A stretch of 64,000 nucleotides of DNA from Pseudomonas sp. ML2-2023-3. Lineage in GTDB: Bacteria > Pseudomonadota > Gammaproteobacteria > Pseudomonadales > Pseudomonadaceae. The translations under genes were made by a program, and so were the position numbers. The stretch spans positions 5,020,001 through 5,084,000 of the forward strand of contig NZ_CP146343.1 in assembly GCF_037055275.1 (NCBI RefSeq), written 5' to 3'. Below are positions 49,020-59,524 of this stretch, in pieces. Under the pieces are notes generated by a model. The model ran no database searches. It was not told where the DNA came from and saw only the letters and a list, made by a program, of their open reading frames with translations. Every line of letters starts with the position of its first letter. The first letter of the stretch is position 1.

Positions 49020-49503
49020 AACGCTTGTTTACAGATGTCTCCATGAGTCTATAAACAGTACAAGAAGCCCGCCTAGTGCGGGCTTTCTTGTGTCTGGGGG
49101 TTTCTCCTTGTCTCCCCCTATACCTTTCCTCCGTGTATCCCCCTGTGTATCCTTCGTTAATAATCGAACCGAAGGGATACAAGCCAATGAAGCGTTCAGA
49201 GATCAAAAGACGTCCCTTACCAAATACCGGTTTCACTACATCGCAAGATGAACATGAAGCCAACAAGAAGCCCGCCTGTTGCTCAGTTAGGCGACTTCTC
49301 CCCGCTCCCCCCCTTGAGCAGCATGGCTCTTGAGTGAATGACATTAGGCCTGCGGCGGGCTTAGTTGTGTCCGGGAGTGTGTCCTGGACTCCCCCGTCTA
49401 CCTTTCCCCGGGTATCCCCGACAAATGGGGTGAGACAGTCCAGCCGGGCTTGCGACGCTCATCAGCAGTCTTACACCTTGAAACAACCGCTACAGCCATG
49501 GTA
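49020..49503. other. Gene-free region after tRNA-Met with diverged repeats
   Basis: No convincing gene is seen. The block contains a terminator at 49061-49090. It also contains two diverged copies of a roughly 65-nt module starting GGGCTT and TTGTGTC(T/C)GGG and ending TACCTTTCC and GTATCCCC (about 49080-49143 and 49357-49421). AAGCCCGCC at 49268-49276 is mirrored by GGCGGGCTT at 49354-49362. Its position at a tRNA 3' end suggests remains of integration or duplication, but no duplicate of the tRNA end is visible here. Confidence 0.5.
49061..49090 (+). terminator. Terminator of tRNA-Met
   Basis: AAGCCCGC (49065-49072) pairs with GCGGGCTT (49078-49085) around a 5-nt loop. Outer CAAGA/TCTTG bases extend the stem, and a T-rich tail follows. 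Confidence 0.8.
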
Positions 49504-49522
49504 AATGATAAGAATTATCATT
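49504..49522 (+). promoter_or_regulatory. Fur box upstream of the FecI-type sigma gene
   Basis: AATGATAAGAATTATCATT is a near-perfect 19-bp palindrome matching the Fur consensus GATAATGATAATCATTATC. It ends 12 nt before the sigma gene ATG and overlaps its ribosome-binding region or promoter. The sigma/FecR/receptor set is thus expected to be iron-repressed. Confidence 0.88.
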
Positions 49523-49534
49523 AAATTCATTCCA

Positions 49535-50059
49535 ATGGCTCAAATCGCGCTCGCTTCTGCCAATGCACGACAGACGGTATTGCACAGCCTTTTCGGTGAC
49601 CACCATGGTTGGTTGTTGAATCGACTACGTGCGCGGCTGGGCTGTTCCCATGATGCTGCAGACATCGCTGCTGAAGTGTTTGTTCAGGTTGTCGCATTAC
49701 CTGAACCGCAGGCAATCCGCGAACCTCGGGCACTCCTTACGACAATCGCCAAGCGATTGATGTACGACAGTTGGCGCAGGCGCGATCTGGAACGCGCTTA
49801 TCTGGAAGTGTTGGCTTTGCAACCCGAAGCATTCGAACCCTCCCCTGAAGTCCGGGCACTGGCGATTGAAGCTTTGCTTGAAATCGACGCCTTACTCTCA
49901 GGCCTTTCGTCACGGGCCCGCACTGCATTTCTGTGCAGCCAGGTGGACGGTATGAAGTACGCCGACATTGCCGAGTTGATAGGGGTATCGACAACTCGGG
50001 TACGCCAATATGAAGCCAAGGGTTTGAAGCTGTGCTGCCAGAATCTGATTCACGAGTGA
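49535..50059 (+). CDS. FecI-like iron-starvation ECF sigma factor
   Basis: A 174-residue ECF sigma factor. Region 2 shows RLRARLGCSHDAADIAAEVF, and region 4 shows LSGLSSRARTAFLCSQVDG then YADIAELIGVSTTRVRQYEAKGL. Members of this group transcribe TonB receptor genes when the receptor signals through FecR. The start at ATG 49535 (MAQIALASA) lies behind the Fur box; a longer frame from 49505 would put the Fur box in coding sequence. The stop overlaps the fecR-like start (GTGA). Confidence 0.92.
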   Translation: MAQIALASANARQTVLHSLFGDHHGWLLNRLRARLGCSHDAADIAAEVFVQVVALPEPQAIREPRALLTTIAKRLMYDSWRRRDLERAYLEVLALQPEAFEPSPEVRALAIEALLEIDALLSGLSSRARTAFLCSQVDGMKYADIAELIGVSTTRVRQYEAKGLKLCCQNLIHE

Positions 50060-51000
50060 AACGCGCACCTTCTGCCATCGAGGAAGCCATCGAATGGACG
50101 GCCTGCATGCGTTCAGGCGAAGTCCTGGATGATGAACAAAAAGCGTTCGAAGCCTGGATCTCCAACGCGGCGAATGCGCAGGCATGGGAGAGAGTGCAGA
50201 CCCACCTGGGGACAACCTTTTTACCGCTTGCACGTAACTCGGACTCGAAGGTACGCAGGGTTCTGCAGTCGCCAGATCCGCAACGACGACGCTTGCTTCG
50301 GGGCGCCCTGGTTCTTGGCGGAGTCGGTGTCGGCGCGGCACTGATTGGCCGGCAGAGCACGTTGTTCACAAGCATGGGGGCCGACTTGAGTACAACCACT
50401 GCGCAACGTCGTGACTTCAAACTGCCGGATGGCAGCACGCTGGTTCTGGACGCGCGCAGTGCGGTGGATATCGATTTTACTGCCAGCCAGCGAAACGTGA
50501 TGTTGCGTAAAGGGAAACTGGTCATAGAGGCCAGCGACGATCCCAGGCCACTTGTTGTGCGCACATCACATGGATTTGCACGCAGCTCTGACGCACGGTT
50601 TATGGTCTCGCTACAAGACGGCACCACTCATGTGTGGGCAATGACTTCCAGCCTCTGCGTGGGTCTGCTCGAGGGGCAATGCTCGTTGCTCAAGAGCGGA
50701 GCGGGTGCCCGTCTCAATTCAAGGGCTATCCAGCCACTTGCCGCTAATCGAAAAGGGGAAACCAGTTGGGAGAGCGGCAGGCTCAGTGTCGATGATTGGG
50801 CGCTGGGAGAAGTCATTCAGGCATTGCAGCCCTATCGGCGCGGGGTGTTACGCATTGATCCGGCGGCCGCGCAACTTCGTGTCTCCGGTTTGTTCTCCCT
50901 GGATAACAGTGAACGTGCACTGGCTTCGCTGGAGCAAATCCTGCCTGTGCGCATAGAGCAATACCTGGGGTTTTGGACCCGGATCGAACTGCGCGGCTAA
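50056..51000 (+). CDS. FecR-like anti-sigma/sigma regulator
   Basis: A 314-residue single-pass inner-membrane regulator. The N-terminal DUF4880 domain (AIEEAIEWTACMRSGEVLDD, FEAWISNAANAQAWERVQ) binds the sigma factor. A membrane helix (LRGALVLGGVGVGAALIG) lies near residue 85. The periplasmic FecR domain has TAQRRDFKLPDGSTLVLDARSA and a C-terminal STN-contacting part (LRVSGLFSLDNSERALASLEQILPVRIEQ). Start: GTG at 50056 overlaps the sigma stop by 4 nt. A GTG 24 nt upstream is the alternative. Confidence 0.9.
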   Translation: MKRAPSAIEEAIEWTACMRSGEVLDDEQKAFEAWISNAANAQAWERVQTHLGTTFLPLARNSDSKVRRVLQSPDPQRRRLLRGALVLGGVGVGAALIGRQSTLFTSMGADLSTTTAQRRDFKLPDGSTLVLDARSAVDIDFTASQRNVMLRKGKLVIEASDDPRPLVVRTSHGFARSSDARFMVSLQDGTTHVWAMTSSLCVGLLEGQCSLLKSGAGARLNSRAIQPLAANRKGETSWESGRLSVDDWALGEVIQALQPYRRGVLRIDPAAAQLRVSGLFSLDNSERALASLEQILPVRIEQYLGFWTRIELRG

Positions 51001-51093
51001 TTATTTTCAAGTGGCTCTATATCGCTTTTTCAATCTCGTTGGACATAGGAATTAACCGCTAATAAAAGCGGAGCCGCCAACACGGAGTTACCC

Positions 51094-53522
51094 ATGTCCA
51101 ATCGCTTTAACACGGCGTTCAGGCTGACGCCTGTGTGTTTGTCTTTTTTGCTTATCCTGGGTCACGCTTCGACCAGCCACGCGCAATCACCTGCAACGGG
51201 CAGCTCATCTCAACAACATTTCGACTTGCCTGCAGACACCCTGGTGGTGACACTCGATCGCATCGCCCGCCAGAGCGGCAACGAAATCATTTATGCCCCG
51301 AATCTCGTCGACGAGCTCCGTGCTCCGGCCATCAAGGGAACGATGAATGCAGAGCAGGCTGCACAGCTTGCGATTGAAGGCAGTGGATTGTCCGTACGTA
51401 CGACTGTGGGTGGCGCCTTGACGCTGGACCCACTGGGTAGCATGACGTTGCCGGCGCAGGCGATTGTTGGAATGCAGACCGAGGCACCGACCGTATCGGT
51501 AGGAACCAAAGTCCCGCTGCATCTGCGAGAGGTGCCGCAAACGATCAATGTCATCGGCCAGGAGCGTATTCAGAAGCAAAACCTCTACACCCTCGAAGAT
51601 GCACTGGGCAAGGTTGGCGGTGTCACCGTTCAGCGTATCGACGCCAGCCGCCTGAGTTTTTTCTCCCGCGGTTTTAACATGACCTCACTGCAGTTGGACG
51701 GTACGCCGACCACCATGGACAACAGGTTTTTTTATCGCCCGACCTGACCATGTACGACCGCGTTGAAGTACTCAAGGGTCCATCTGGCAGCCTGACTGGC
51801 GCCGGCGGTCCTGGCGGCAGTATCAACCTGGTGCGCAAACGGCCGTCGGCCGAGACTGCGGTTTCAACAGAGATCAGCGCCGGCTCCTGGGATGACTACC
51901 GTGGCATGGTCGATGTCACCGGCCCGCTGACAGAGAGCGGTAATGTACGCGCACGCCTGGTGCTCAGCGAGCACAAGAAAGGCTTCTACTACGACGGTGG
52001 CGGCAAGCGCGAATCGGATCAAGTCTACGGCATCGTCGATATAGACCTGACGCCAGATACGGTCTGGACCATTGGTGCCAGCAACCAGAACACCGACATC
52101 CGTGGCGCCCAGCGCTCCCTGCCTGCCTATCGCTACACCAACGCTGCCGGTGAGGCCGCAATGTCGCTACCAAACGTGTCGCGCAAGAATTTTTACGGTG
52201 AAGACTGGAACCGGGACTATTTCTGGAGCACCGCTGTTTTCACCGAAATCGAGCACCAGCTGGGGGATGGCTGGAAAACCAAACTCTCCCTGCGACACGC
52301 CGACAACAACTACGACTTGACCCAGGCTTACGCACGCAATGGTGGGGGCATAGACCCCGCCGACAATCTGGTGTCCATGAACTCGATCATGTTTGATTAT
52401 CGAGAGAAACAAGACGAGGCCGACGTCTACGTCGACGGCCCGTTCAACTTCCTTGGACGTGAACACACGATGCTGGTAGGCGCCAACTATTCGCGCTCCG
52501 AGTTTGCATCGAACGGCGGTTATTACTCGGACTTCCTGGGTGATGTCGACCTCTACGACCCCCAGCCTGACTTTGCCTATCCGGCCTTTGCCGAATCGGA
52601 CAAGTTGCCGACCAGCGTTGCCAAAACCCGCGCAAAAGCGATTTACAGCAACGTCCGCTTGAGCCTGGCCGACCCTCTGACGCTGGTGCTTGGCGGGCGC
52701 GTGACCTGGTTTGAGATGCACCGCAGCCAGCACCAGCCCCAGGCTGGTTCACCGGCGCAAAAGAACGCAGAGAGCGTGTCGCAGAAGTTCACTCCGTTTT
52801 ACGGGCTGATCTACGACCTCAACGATAACTACTCGCTGTATGCCAACTACTCCGGGGTATTCCAGCCGCAAGCCGTCAGCAACCTGGACGTTAACAACAA
52901 GACCCTCAAACCACTGGAAGGCAAGCAGCACGAACTGGGGATCAAGGCCGAATTCCTCGATGGCGCGTTGAACGCCTCGCTGGCAGCGTTTCAGATCGAA
53001 GAAGAGAACCGCGCGATTCCGGACATGAACGATCCGAGTTTTCTGGCCGTGGTTGCCAGCGGCAAGGCTCGCACCCACGGATTCGAGGCTGAGGTGAATA
53101 GGCAAATGACCCCTGACTGGTTCCTTAGCGCGAACTTCACCCATACCTACAAACGTTATGACAGCCCCAACGAGCAACTGCAGACCTACCTGCCGAAAAA
53201 CATGCTGCGGGTCTGGAGCCTGTACAAACTGCCCGGCGAGTTGGAGAAGTGGAGTGTCCAGGGTGGTGCCAGCATCGTCAGCGAGACCTACAACAAACTG
53301 GATGTCCCTGGCATTGGCATGGACGGCACCAAACTTCGTCAGAGCGGGTACGCCTTGTACGATGCGGGCATTGGCTATCAGATCACGCAAAATCTCTCTG
53401 CTGATCTGCTCGCTACCAACCTGACCGACAAGAAATATTTACAGCGCATCAACACCTTCCAGGACGGGAATATCTTCGGAGCCCCCCGTGCCGTGTCCAT
53501 GACCCTGCGCGCCAAGTTTTAA
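51094..53522 (+). pseudogene. TonB-dependent siderophore receptor with STN signalling domain, split by a frameshift in a T7 run
   Basis: The first frame (51094-51747) encodes a signal peptide, an STN domain (FDLPADTLVVTLDRIARQSG, about residues 50-110) and the start of the plug (VPLHLREVPQTINVIGQERI). It stops at TGA 51745-51747. The second frame (51750-53522) resumes at YDRVEVLKGPSGSLTGAGGPGG and runs through the barrel to a terminal RAKF. Adding one T to the T7 run at 51727-51733 restores one frame of about 809 codons, reading NRFFLSPDLTMYDR. It is thus a fresh break, a slippery switch or a sequence error. Its partners are the FecI- and FecR-like genes just upstream. Confidence 0.88.
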
Positions 53523-53596
53523 TTGCAGCAGCACATCAGTCACCCGGCATGGGGGTTTTTGGGTCGGCCACAGGGTCCGCGATCAGGGAGGCAGTG

Positions 53597-53896
53597 GTGA
53601 GACGAACCGCAGGAAAACATCCGGAGCTACTGCGCAGCGTGTGGCTGGTACTGGTGTTGCTGCTCAGTTACCTATCATGCTGGGAACTGAACCGATTCTT
53701 GGCGTTGTGCCTGGTGCACGCTCATGTCCAGCCCAGTGAAGCGGTGCTGATCAGTTCGATCACCTGCTTTGCACTCTTTCCTTGGCTGGTGCTGTGGCTG
53801 TTCAGCGCACCGCGTGGAACGCGCAATTGCCTACGGGTGACGAGTGCATCGCTTGTGATGTGGACAAGCACTTTTTTCATGGAGGCAGGCGCCTGA
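53597..53896 (+). CDS. DUF3649-like small membrane protein of iron-uptake cluster
   Basis: A 99-residue protein with three hydrophobic segments (WLVLVLLLSYLSCWELNRFLAL, AVLISSITCFALFPWLVLWLF, CLRVTSASLVMWTSTFFM). Position between a TonB receptor and a PepSY protein, size and topology fit DUF3649. The start is uncertain: GTG 53597 follows GGGAGG well; GTG 53594 and ATG 53549 are in frame. It is coupled to the next gene by TGATG. Confidence 0.75.
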   Translation: MRRTAGKHPELLRSVWLVLVLLLSYLSCWELNRFLALCLVHAHVQPSEAVLISSITCFALFPWLVLWLFSAPRGTRNCLRVTSASLVMWTSTFFMEAGA

Positions 53897-55419
53897 TGTT
53901 CACCCGTGTTCGTCAAGCGCTACTGTGGATGCATCGAATAATCGGAATCGGTTTTTCCGGACTGCTGCTGATCGCATTTTTCATGGGCAGCCTGGCGGTG
54001 TATGACCGTGAGCTGGACAGTTGGATGTTGCCGCAGATTCGCCTGGCATCGGTTGACACCCCACTGTCACTGGACCAGCGAGTGGTCCCCCACGTTGCCA
54101 GCTTGACCCAGAGCAAACCGCTGCTGCAGTGGTACGTGGAACTGCCTGACAAGCGCCGACCGGTGATTCGATTTCAAGCATGGACCCAGGACCGTCAGGG
54201 CTTGAGTCGCTTTTTGGCGCCAGGAGAAGACCGAGTGCTGCCGGAGGCCGGAAGCCGCGGCGGCGATTTCTTTTACCGGTTGCATTACACCCTCAACATC
54301 AACTTCTGGAACATCGGTACGCGCCTGGTTGGCCTTGCCGCAATGCTGGGGCTAATCGCGTTGATAGCTGGCGTGTGTATCCATGCACGCCTGTTTCAGG
54401 ACCTGTTCACGCTACGGGTAGACAAATCACCCAGGCGGTTGTTGGACATGCACAACCTGACCGGTGTGTTTGCTCTGCCTTTTCACTTCATCATCCTGTT
54501 GTCGGGGCTGCTGATCCTGTTCCCGATGTACCTTCCTGCCGGCATCCTGGCGGTGTATCAGGACCAGCCCTATCAGTTTGGCCAGGAGGCGGACGCAGCG
54601 TACAGTCGCCCGGCACTGGGTACAACGGGGTCATTGGCCTCGCTGGATCAGATGATGGCGCAAGCGCGATTGCACTGGGGCAATGGCGAACCGGCGTTTC
54701 TCAGGGTCTGGCACCCTGGAGATGCCAATGCCTACGTTGAGGTCAGCCGCTCGTTGGCTGACCGCATGAGTCAGGATGGGCAAACCCTGTACTTCGATGG
54801 CGCCAGCGCACATCTGCTGCACGAATCCCGATTGCCTGCAGCGGCCGCGACCTTCAAGTTTCTGGCCGGGTTGCACGTAACCCACTTTCAGCAACCGTGG
54901 CTGCGCGCCTTGTATTTTTTTGCAGGTTTGAGTGGTTGCGTGATGCTCGGCAGCGGCCTGCTGTACTGGCTGGAAAAGCGCCGCCTGCAGCAGGCTGCCG
55001 GGCGGTGGAGCGAGGTATCGATGACGCTGTTCAGCAGCGCGATGATCACTGGAATGCCATTGGCCACCCTGGCCATGCTGGTGGCCAATCGATTGCTACC
55101 GATCGGCCTGGCTGACCGTGCGAACTGGGAAATCACCCTTTTCTACTGGGTCTGGTTACCGGCGATCATGCATACCCTGTGGGCTATCCGGCGTTCAGCA
55201 CAATCGCGCGCGCCCTGGGCAGAGCACCTGCTGGTGATCAGCGCAATGGCGCTGCTGGCAGTGTTCTCCAATGCCTGGAGCACGGGCGACCATCCATTGC
55301 AGTCGATGAAGCGGGGGCTCCCGGCGGTGGCGGGCGTGGATCTGGCATTAATGCTCATCGCGTTGCTCGCGGGAGTCATTGGTTGGCGCTTGCTCCGTCG
55401 CAAGCACCTAACAAGGTGA
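53896..55419 (+). CDS. PepSY-associated TM helix domain protein (putative siderophore-iron reductase)
   Basis: A 507-residue inner-membrane protein with an N-terminal helix (residues 17-37), a central pair and a C-terminal group. PepSY_TM signatures include ALLWMHRIIGIGFSGLLL, YRLHYTLN and LLDMHNLTGVFALPFHFIILLSG, all with helix-borne His residues expected to bind haem. FoxB/PiuB relatives reduce iron from ferric siderophores in the periplasm, so a role after uptake by the adjacent receptor is likely. Its ATG overlaps the preceding stop. Confidence 0.88.
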   Translation: MFTRVRQALLWMHRIIGIGFSGLLLIAFFMGSLAVYDRELDSWMLPQIRLASVDTPLSLDQRVVPHVASLTQSKPLLQWYVELPDKRRPVIRFQAWTQDRQGLSRFLAPGEDRVLPEAGSRGGDFFYRLHYTLNINFWNIGTRLVGLAAMLGLIALIAGVCIHARLFQDLFTLRVDKSPRRLLDMHNLTGVFALPFHFIILLSGLLILFPMYLPAGILAVYQDQPYQFGQEADAAYSRPALGTTGSLASLDQMMAQARLHWGNGEPAFLRVWHPGDANAYVEVSRSLADRMSQDGQTLYFDGASAHLLHESRLPAAAATFKFLAGLHVTHFQQPWLRALYFFAGLSGCVMLGSGLLYWLEKRRLQQAAGRWSEVSMTLFSSAMITGMPLATLAMLVANRLLPIGLADRANWEITLFYWVWLPAIMHTLWAIRRSAQSRAPWAEHLLVISAMALLAVFSNAWSTGDHPLQSMKRGLPAVAGVDLALMLIALLAGVIGWRLLRRKHLTR

Positions 55420-55422
55420 AAA

Positions 55423-55713
55423 ATGGCTGACTGGCTATCGGATATCGCGGCGTTCGGCTTAATGATAATGGGGCTCAGCGCGCTAGCACTCAGTCAAATC
55501 CCCCAATCTCGCAGGATCACGCTTACCCGCAAGAGTCCCACAACACGAGTATTGCGTTGCGGCGCAACGCTGTTACTGGCCTTGAGTCTGCTGTTGAGCC
55601 TGACAAACCAGGGAGTTGTCATGGGAGCGGTAATCTGGACGCTGGCGATTACACCGTCAGGTATTGGCGTGACGATGATCCTCTGCTGGCACACACATCA
55701 GAGAAAAGAGTAG
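55423..55713 (+). CDS. DUF3325-like small membrane protein
   Basis: A 96-residue protein with three hydrophobic helices (residues about 7-24, 43-60, 64-86). It starts 3 nt after the PepSY gene and ends the FecIR-receptor-DUF3649-PepSY operon. DUF3325 is the usual fourth partner of this iron-uptake cluster in Pseudomonas. Function unknown. Confidence 0.78.
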   Translation: MADWLSDIAAFGLMIMGLSALALSQIPQSRRITLTRKSPTTRVLRCGATLLLALSLLLSLTNQGVVMGAVIWTLAITPSGIGVTMILCWHTHQRKE

Positions 55714-55821
55714 TCAGGCGCTTGCAGCTTAAATGTCCCAAGAACACTTGAACCGCTCATAAAAAAAGCACCAGCACAACAGGCACGTCAAGACCATCGA
55801 ATCACAGCAGCGACCAGAAAC

Positions 55822-55856
55822 AAAAAACCCCCGAAGCCATCAGGCATCAGGGGTTT
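55822..55856. terminator. Bidirectional terminator between the iron operon and tRNA-Phe
   Basis: AAAACCCC and GGGGTTTT are the outer arms with GCC/GGC inside (two mismatches). It serves the iron operon on the plus strand and tRNA-Phe on the minus strand. Confidence 0.78.
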
Positions 55857-55865
55857 TCTATGTAG

Positions 55866-55941
55866 TGGTGCCCAGAGACGGAATCGAACCGCCGACACGG
55901 GGATTTTCAATCCCCTGCTCTACCGACTGAGCTATCTGGGC
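55866..55941 (-). tRNA. tRNA-Phe (anticodon GAA)
   Basis: A 76-nt cloverleaf on the minus strand. Acceptor GCCCAGA pairs with TCTGGGC and CCA is encoded. The anticodon loop TTGAAAA holds GAA, and the T arm contains GGTTCGATTCC. Confidence 0.97.
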
Positions 55942-56021
55942 AAGGCCGTAATTAAACGTTCTTTACAGCAGAGACGTCAAGCAACAAATAAAAAAAGATC
56001 AATGAATACCATCGGTTACGA

Positions 56022-59000
56022 TTATCCGCCGTTGGGATACAACTCCCCGTCAACCAGCCTGGACACTGCACGGTGCAAGCGTTTCAACAACGCCTGGATT
56101 CTGCTGGCAGACTCTGCACTCAAGGGCTCACGCAACGAACCGATTTCGCACTCATTACAGGCCGCCGCTAAAGCGACAGCGCCTACCGTGGCAAAAGAGC
56201 CATGCATACGGTGTACATGATTGAGCAATTTCGATGTATTGCCTTCTTGCAAAGCCTGCTGCGCCTGCGCCAGATCTTGATGCATGGTGGTGATAAACAA
56301 TCGGTGCATGCTCGGTGAAAGCGTAATCCAGTCTTCAAGATCATCTTTTTGCACAACCTCTTCGCCAGCCTGCAACGTGGGCGGCTGCGGTTGTGCTGAC
56401 CGGGAACAGTAGACTGACAAGGTCTGGCGCAAGGTTGTCAGACTCAGCGGTTTGACCAGCCAGACGTTCATACCAGCCTTCAGGCATTGCTCTCCCTCCT
56501 CTCGCATCGCATTGGCTGTGACACCAATAATCGGCACCAGAGGGTCAAGCTCGCGCAAGCGGCGTGTCAGCTGATAGCCATCGAGCCTGGGCATATTGAC
56601 GTCGGTAATCACCAAATCGAATGACGCCTCACTCCAACACAGCAAGGCTTGCTCACCATCCTCAGCCAAAGTTACCTGAACGCCCAAAGCCTCCAGCTGC
56701 TCCTTGAGAATCTCCCGATTGACGGGGTTATCTTCCGCAACCAAAACGCTCAACTCCAGACGTGAAAGAGGTAGCGGCACGCTGCTGGCTAACTCGGGAG
56801 CAGTTCCTTGCGCGACCTGCATCAGCGTTCTGGCGATGGCTCGTATGTCATAGGCGTTAACTTCCCATCCCCTCGAGGTCTTTTTGGGCTGGCTGCGACC
56901 CGTTTCAGTCGCTATCACATACTCTCCCGGCCAGTGCAGAGCAAGCTGCGAGTCTGGGTCGACATCCAGCAATATTGCATGGCTGGCGTGGGTATCCGAT
57001 GCAGGGAGTGCTTGGGCCCGCGCCCCCCAACGATTTAGCCAGTCAATCAGAACCACTACGATATCACTGCGGGAGGCGCGCACATAGACACTCACTCCCT
57101 CAAGATCAATATCGGCACTCTTATCCAGCGGGCCAGCCATAACAGGCAAACTTATATTCAGTGAAAAGCTGCTGCCCAAGCCTGGCTCACTGACCACCCG
57201 CAGGTTCGCACCCATTATCTCGCCAAGTCGGGCACAAATAGACAAACCTAGGCCCGCACCACCTGCACGCTCGCTACCACCCACCTGGGAAAAGGGCTTA
57301 AACAGACGCGCCAGTTGCTCCTCACTGATCCCTACACCGGTATCGGAGACCTGCCACTGCAATGACACTTGACCATGCTCAAGGTCTGTCACCTTAAGCC
57401 TGAAGAGCACCCAGCCTGTATCGGTGAACTTGATCGCATTACTCAGCAGGTTGTCGATGATTTGCCGGATGCGCACCGCATCTCCGCACAAAAGTGCCGG
57501 TAAGTTCGCGTCCGCACAGGCAAATATTTTTAATCCCTTATTGCTCGCAGCAGCGGAATAACTGCGCACGCAATCTTCAAACACATCCAGAGGGCTGAAT
57601 GTTTGGGCTTCGACAGCCATTTGCCCGGACTCGATTTTTGACACGTCCAACACGTCGCTGATCAATTGAAACAACACCGCTGATGAGCGCTGAATAGTGT
57701 GCAAGTACTCATGTTGGCGCTCACTCAGAGGCGTGAGTTCCAGTAGTTCTAGATTGCCAAGCACCCCGTACAAAGGGGTACGAATTTCATGGCTCATAGT
57801 GGCCAAAAATAGGGTTTTAGCCTTGCTGGCTTCATCAGCCGAACGACGTGCTTGCTCCATCAGGTTGGCGTCATCCACATGCCGGGTGATGTCGTTGAAA
57901 CCGCAGAGCACTACGTCTTTGCCTTTGTAACGGGTGAAGACAAAACAGGCCTGCAGATAACGCCCAGCCACTTCGAGCTGCACCTCGCCCGACTCACGTT
58001 CACCATAATCACTCTTCAATAAAGCAATCAGTTCAGGGGTACCCTGCCATTCGTGCGCCCGCTGGTTTTCCAGCAAGACGACACCAGTCCCCCTTTCAAC
58101 CACACACAGCCCAACGGGCGCGTTATCGAGCATGACCCGATTGAATTCTTCGCTTTCAGCCAAGGACAGGCTGGACTGCTGTGCGGGCTCGATGATCCGC
58201 ACCCTGTACCAGCGATTGAAGCGCCAGCCAATCAGGACGAACAAAAGAAACAGGCCCGCCGCCCACATCAAGGGCCATTTCGCATAACCAAAGAAATTCT
58301 GATACGTGATGGCGTACAGGCCGATCCAAGGATCATCTCCGCCCGAGCTCAACTTGAAGCGCAGACCGTCACGGGCAAAACTCAACCCCGGCGCCAGCTC
58401 CTCGACATCCTGAACGTCACCCAACAGCACATCACCCGTAGGGGAAATCAGGGTAAGGCGACTGTTAGTGGGGCGCATCAACAAGCGTTCAAGGTCGCTG
58501 ACATCGCTGACATCGAGCAAGGCGCTGAGAATCACCGAGTTCCCTTGATTGGCCGCCTGCATAAAGCGATCGGGAAGATCGACACTGATTGCGCCCACTA
58601 TATATTTGCGTTTTTGAATGAGTTCGAGCGGGGCTTTCATCCACAGCACACGATCAGTGTTTAGCAAATGGCGCTGGGGCAAAAAAGAGTCGTACAAACG
58701 CTTGGTCACATCAAAAAAATTGTTGTTGAACAACAGGGGGTACTGACGGGTGCCATCAATACCGGGTACGGCGATGGTGAACTGAGCCGTGGGCGAAAAC
58801 ACAAACACCTGGGGTGCCGAATAATAAGAATCAGACCAGTAAGCCGTGAACAGATCAGTCAACTGAACGCCAAGCGAATAGACCCCCTGCATTTCACCCA
58901 GCGTGAACGTGTCTCGCTGGCTCACCGTAAACGGTAGAGACTTGGCAGTGTCTCGGTTTTGAAATAAAAGCTCATCACCCTGGCGCATCAATTCAATGTG

Positions 59001-59273
59001 CGAACGCGGCTTGGTATCCATCGAAAAGGTGCCGCTGGCGTGATCATAACTCTCAGCGCCTGTGCGTAAAAAAACTTCGTGCTCATGAATACTTTCGATC
59101 AACCGTGCGAAGTGAAAATCCGTCTTCTCGCGCTCCTCCATTAGTAGCCGGTTAACGGCCCAATAACTCATGCCCACCAACAACAGGGCAAGCCCGCTCA
59201 GCAGGAGCAACAACTTGTTCAGTCGCAGTGAACTCAGTGCCAGTGCACCGAGACGAACCGTTTTTTGCTTCAT
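56022..59273 (-). CDS. Hybrid sensor histidine kinase / response regulator with HPt domain
   Basis: A 1083-residue membrane kinase. TM1 (about 20-40) and TM2 (about 333-350) enclose a 290-residue periplasmic sensor region. Then come a PAS-like domain (380-470), HisKA with H495 ([11 protein letters not shown]), HATPase (DTGVGIS and GGAGLGLSI), a degenerate receiver-like segment (720-795), a true receiver with D891 ([12 protein letters not shown]) and an HPt domain with H1021 (HRMHGS). The complete phosphorelay in one chain resembles RcsC/BvgS-type kinases. It is divergent from a chaperone-usher cluster, like kinases beside cup operons in P. aeruginosa. No cognate output regulator is seen in the window. 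Confidence 0.9.
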   Translation of the reverse strand: MKQKTVRLGALALSSLRLNKLLLLLSGLALLLVGMSYWAVNRLLMEEREKTDFHFARLIESIHEHEVFLRTGAESYDHASGTFSMDTKPRSHIELMRQGDELLFQNRDTAKSLPFTVSQRDTFTLGEMQGVYSLGVQLTDLFTAYWSDSYYSAPQVFVFSPTAQFTIAVPGIDGTRQYPLLFNNNFFDVTKRLYDSFLPQRHLLNTDRVLWMKAPLELIQKRKYIVGAISVDLPDRFMQAANQGNSVILSALLDVSDVSDLERLLMRPTNSRLTLISPTGDVLLGDVQDVEELAPGLSFARDGLRFKLSSGGDDPWIGLYAITYQNFFGYAKWPLMWAAGLFLLFVLIGWRFNRWYRVRIIEPAQQSSLSLAESEEFNRVMLDNAPVGLCVVERGTGVVLLENQRAHEWQGTPELIALLKSDYGERESGEVQLEVAGRYLQACFVFTRYKGKDVVLCGFNDITRHVDDANLMEQARRSADEASKAKTLFLATMSHEIRTPLYGVLGNLELLELTPLSERQHEYLHTIQRSSAVLFQLISDVLDVSKIESGQMAVEAQTFSPLDVFEDCVRSYSAAASNKGLKIFACADANLPALLCGDAVRIRQIIDNLLSNAIKFTDTGWVLFRLKVTDLEHGQVSLQWQVSDTGVGISEEQLARLFKPFSQVGGSERAGGAGLGLSICARLGEIMGANLRVVSEPGLGSSFSLNISLPVMAGPLDKSADIDLEGVSVYVRASRSDIVVVLIDWLNRWGARAQALPASDTHASHAILLDVDPDSQLALHWPGEYVIATETGRSQPKKTSRGWEVNAYDIRAIARTLMQVAQGTAPELASSVPLPLSRLELSVLVAEDNPVNREILKEQLEALGVQVTLAEDGEQALLCWSEASFDLVITDVNMPRLDGYQLTRRLRELDPLVPIIGVTANAMREEGEQCLKAGMNVWLVKPLSLTTLRQTLSVYCSRSAQPQPPTLQAGEEVVQKDDLEDWITLSPSMHRLFITTMHQDLAQAQQALQEGNTSKLLNHVHRMHGSFATVGAVALAAACNECEIGSLREPLSAESASRIQALLKRLHRAVSRLVDGELYPNGG

Positions 59274-59289
59274 TATTAAGTGCCGTCAT

Positions 59290-59502
59290 TTAGCTGGATG
59301 GAGCCTCGCATGCCCACTGCCTGCTCAGGTATCTAAACACTTCAAGAGGCACACAACACACCTTTGAGCGCCCGATATTAATCTTGACCGTACGAACAGG
59401 AATCGTCTGATGGAACTCCTCCACGTTTAGTTGCATCCTTTGCAACACCTGCTGCGGCAAGCCGTTAACAGGCTGGCTTTTAAAATAGATATCACACTTC
59501 AT
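59290..59502 (-). CDS. Small hypothetical protein between kinase and fimbrial operon
   Basis: A 70-residue ORF (MKCDIYFKSQPVNGL... ending RQWACEAPSS) in the same direction as the kinase, 16 nt upstream of it. It has a helix-then-strand pattern (VLQRMQLNVEEFHQT, VRTVKINIGRSKVCCVPLEV) that looks protein-like, but no clear ribosome binding site and no family recognised. The ORF covers most of the kinase-pilin gap, so the fimbrial promoter would lie within it. Confidence 0.35.
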   Translation of the reverse strand: MKCDIYFKSQPVNGLPQQVLQRMQLNVEEFHQTIPVRTVKINIGRSKVCCVPLEVFRYLSRQWACEAPSS

Positions 59503-59524
59503 CGATTTGTAAAGGACGTCTCTA

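Noticed and set aside
49076..49333. 85-codon frame after tRNA-Met
   Set aside because: Runs through the terminator and repeat modules, has no ribosome site and no recognisable sequence.
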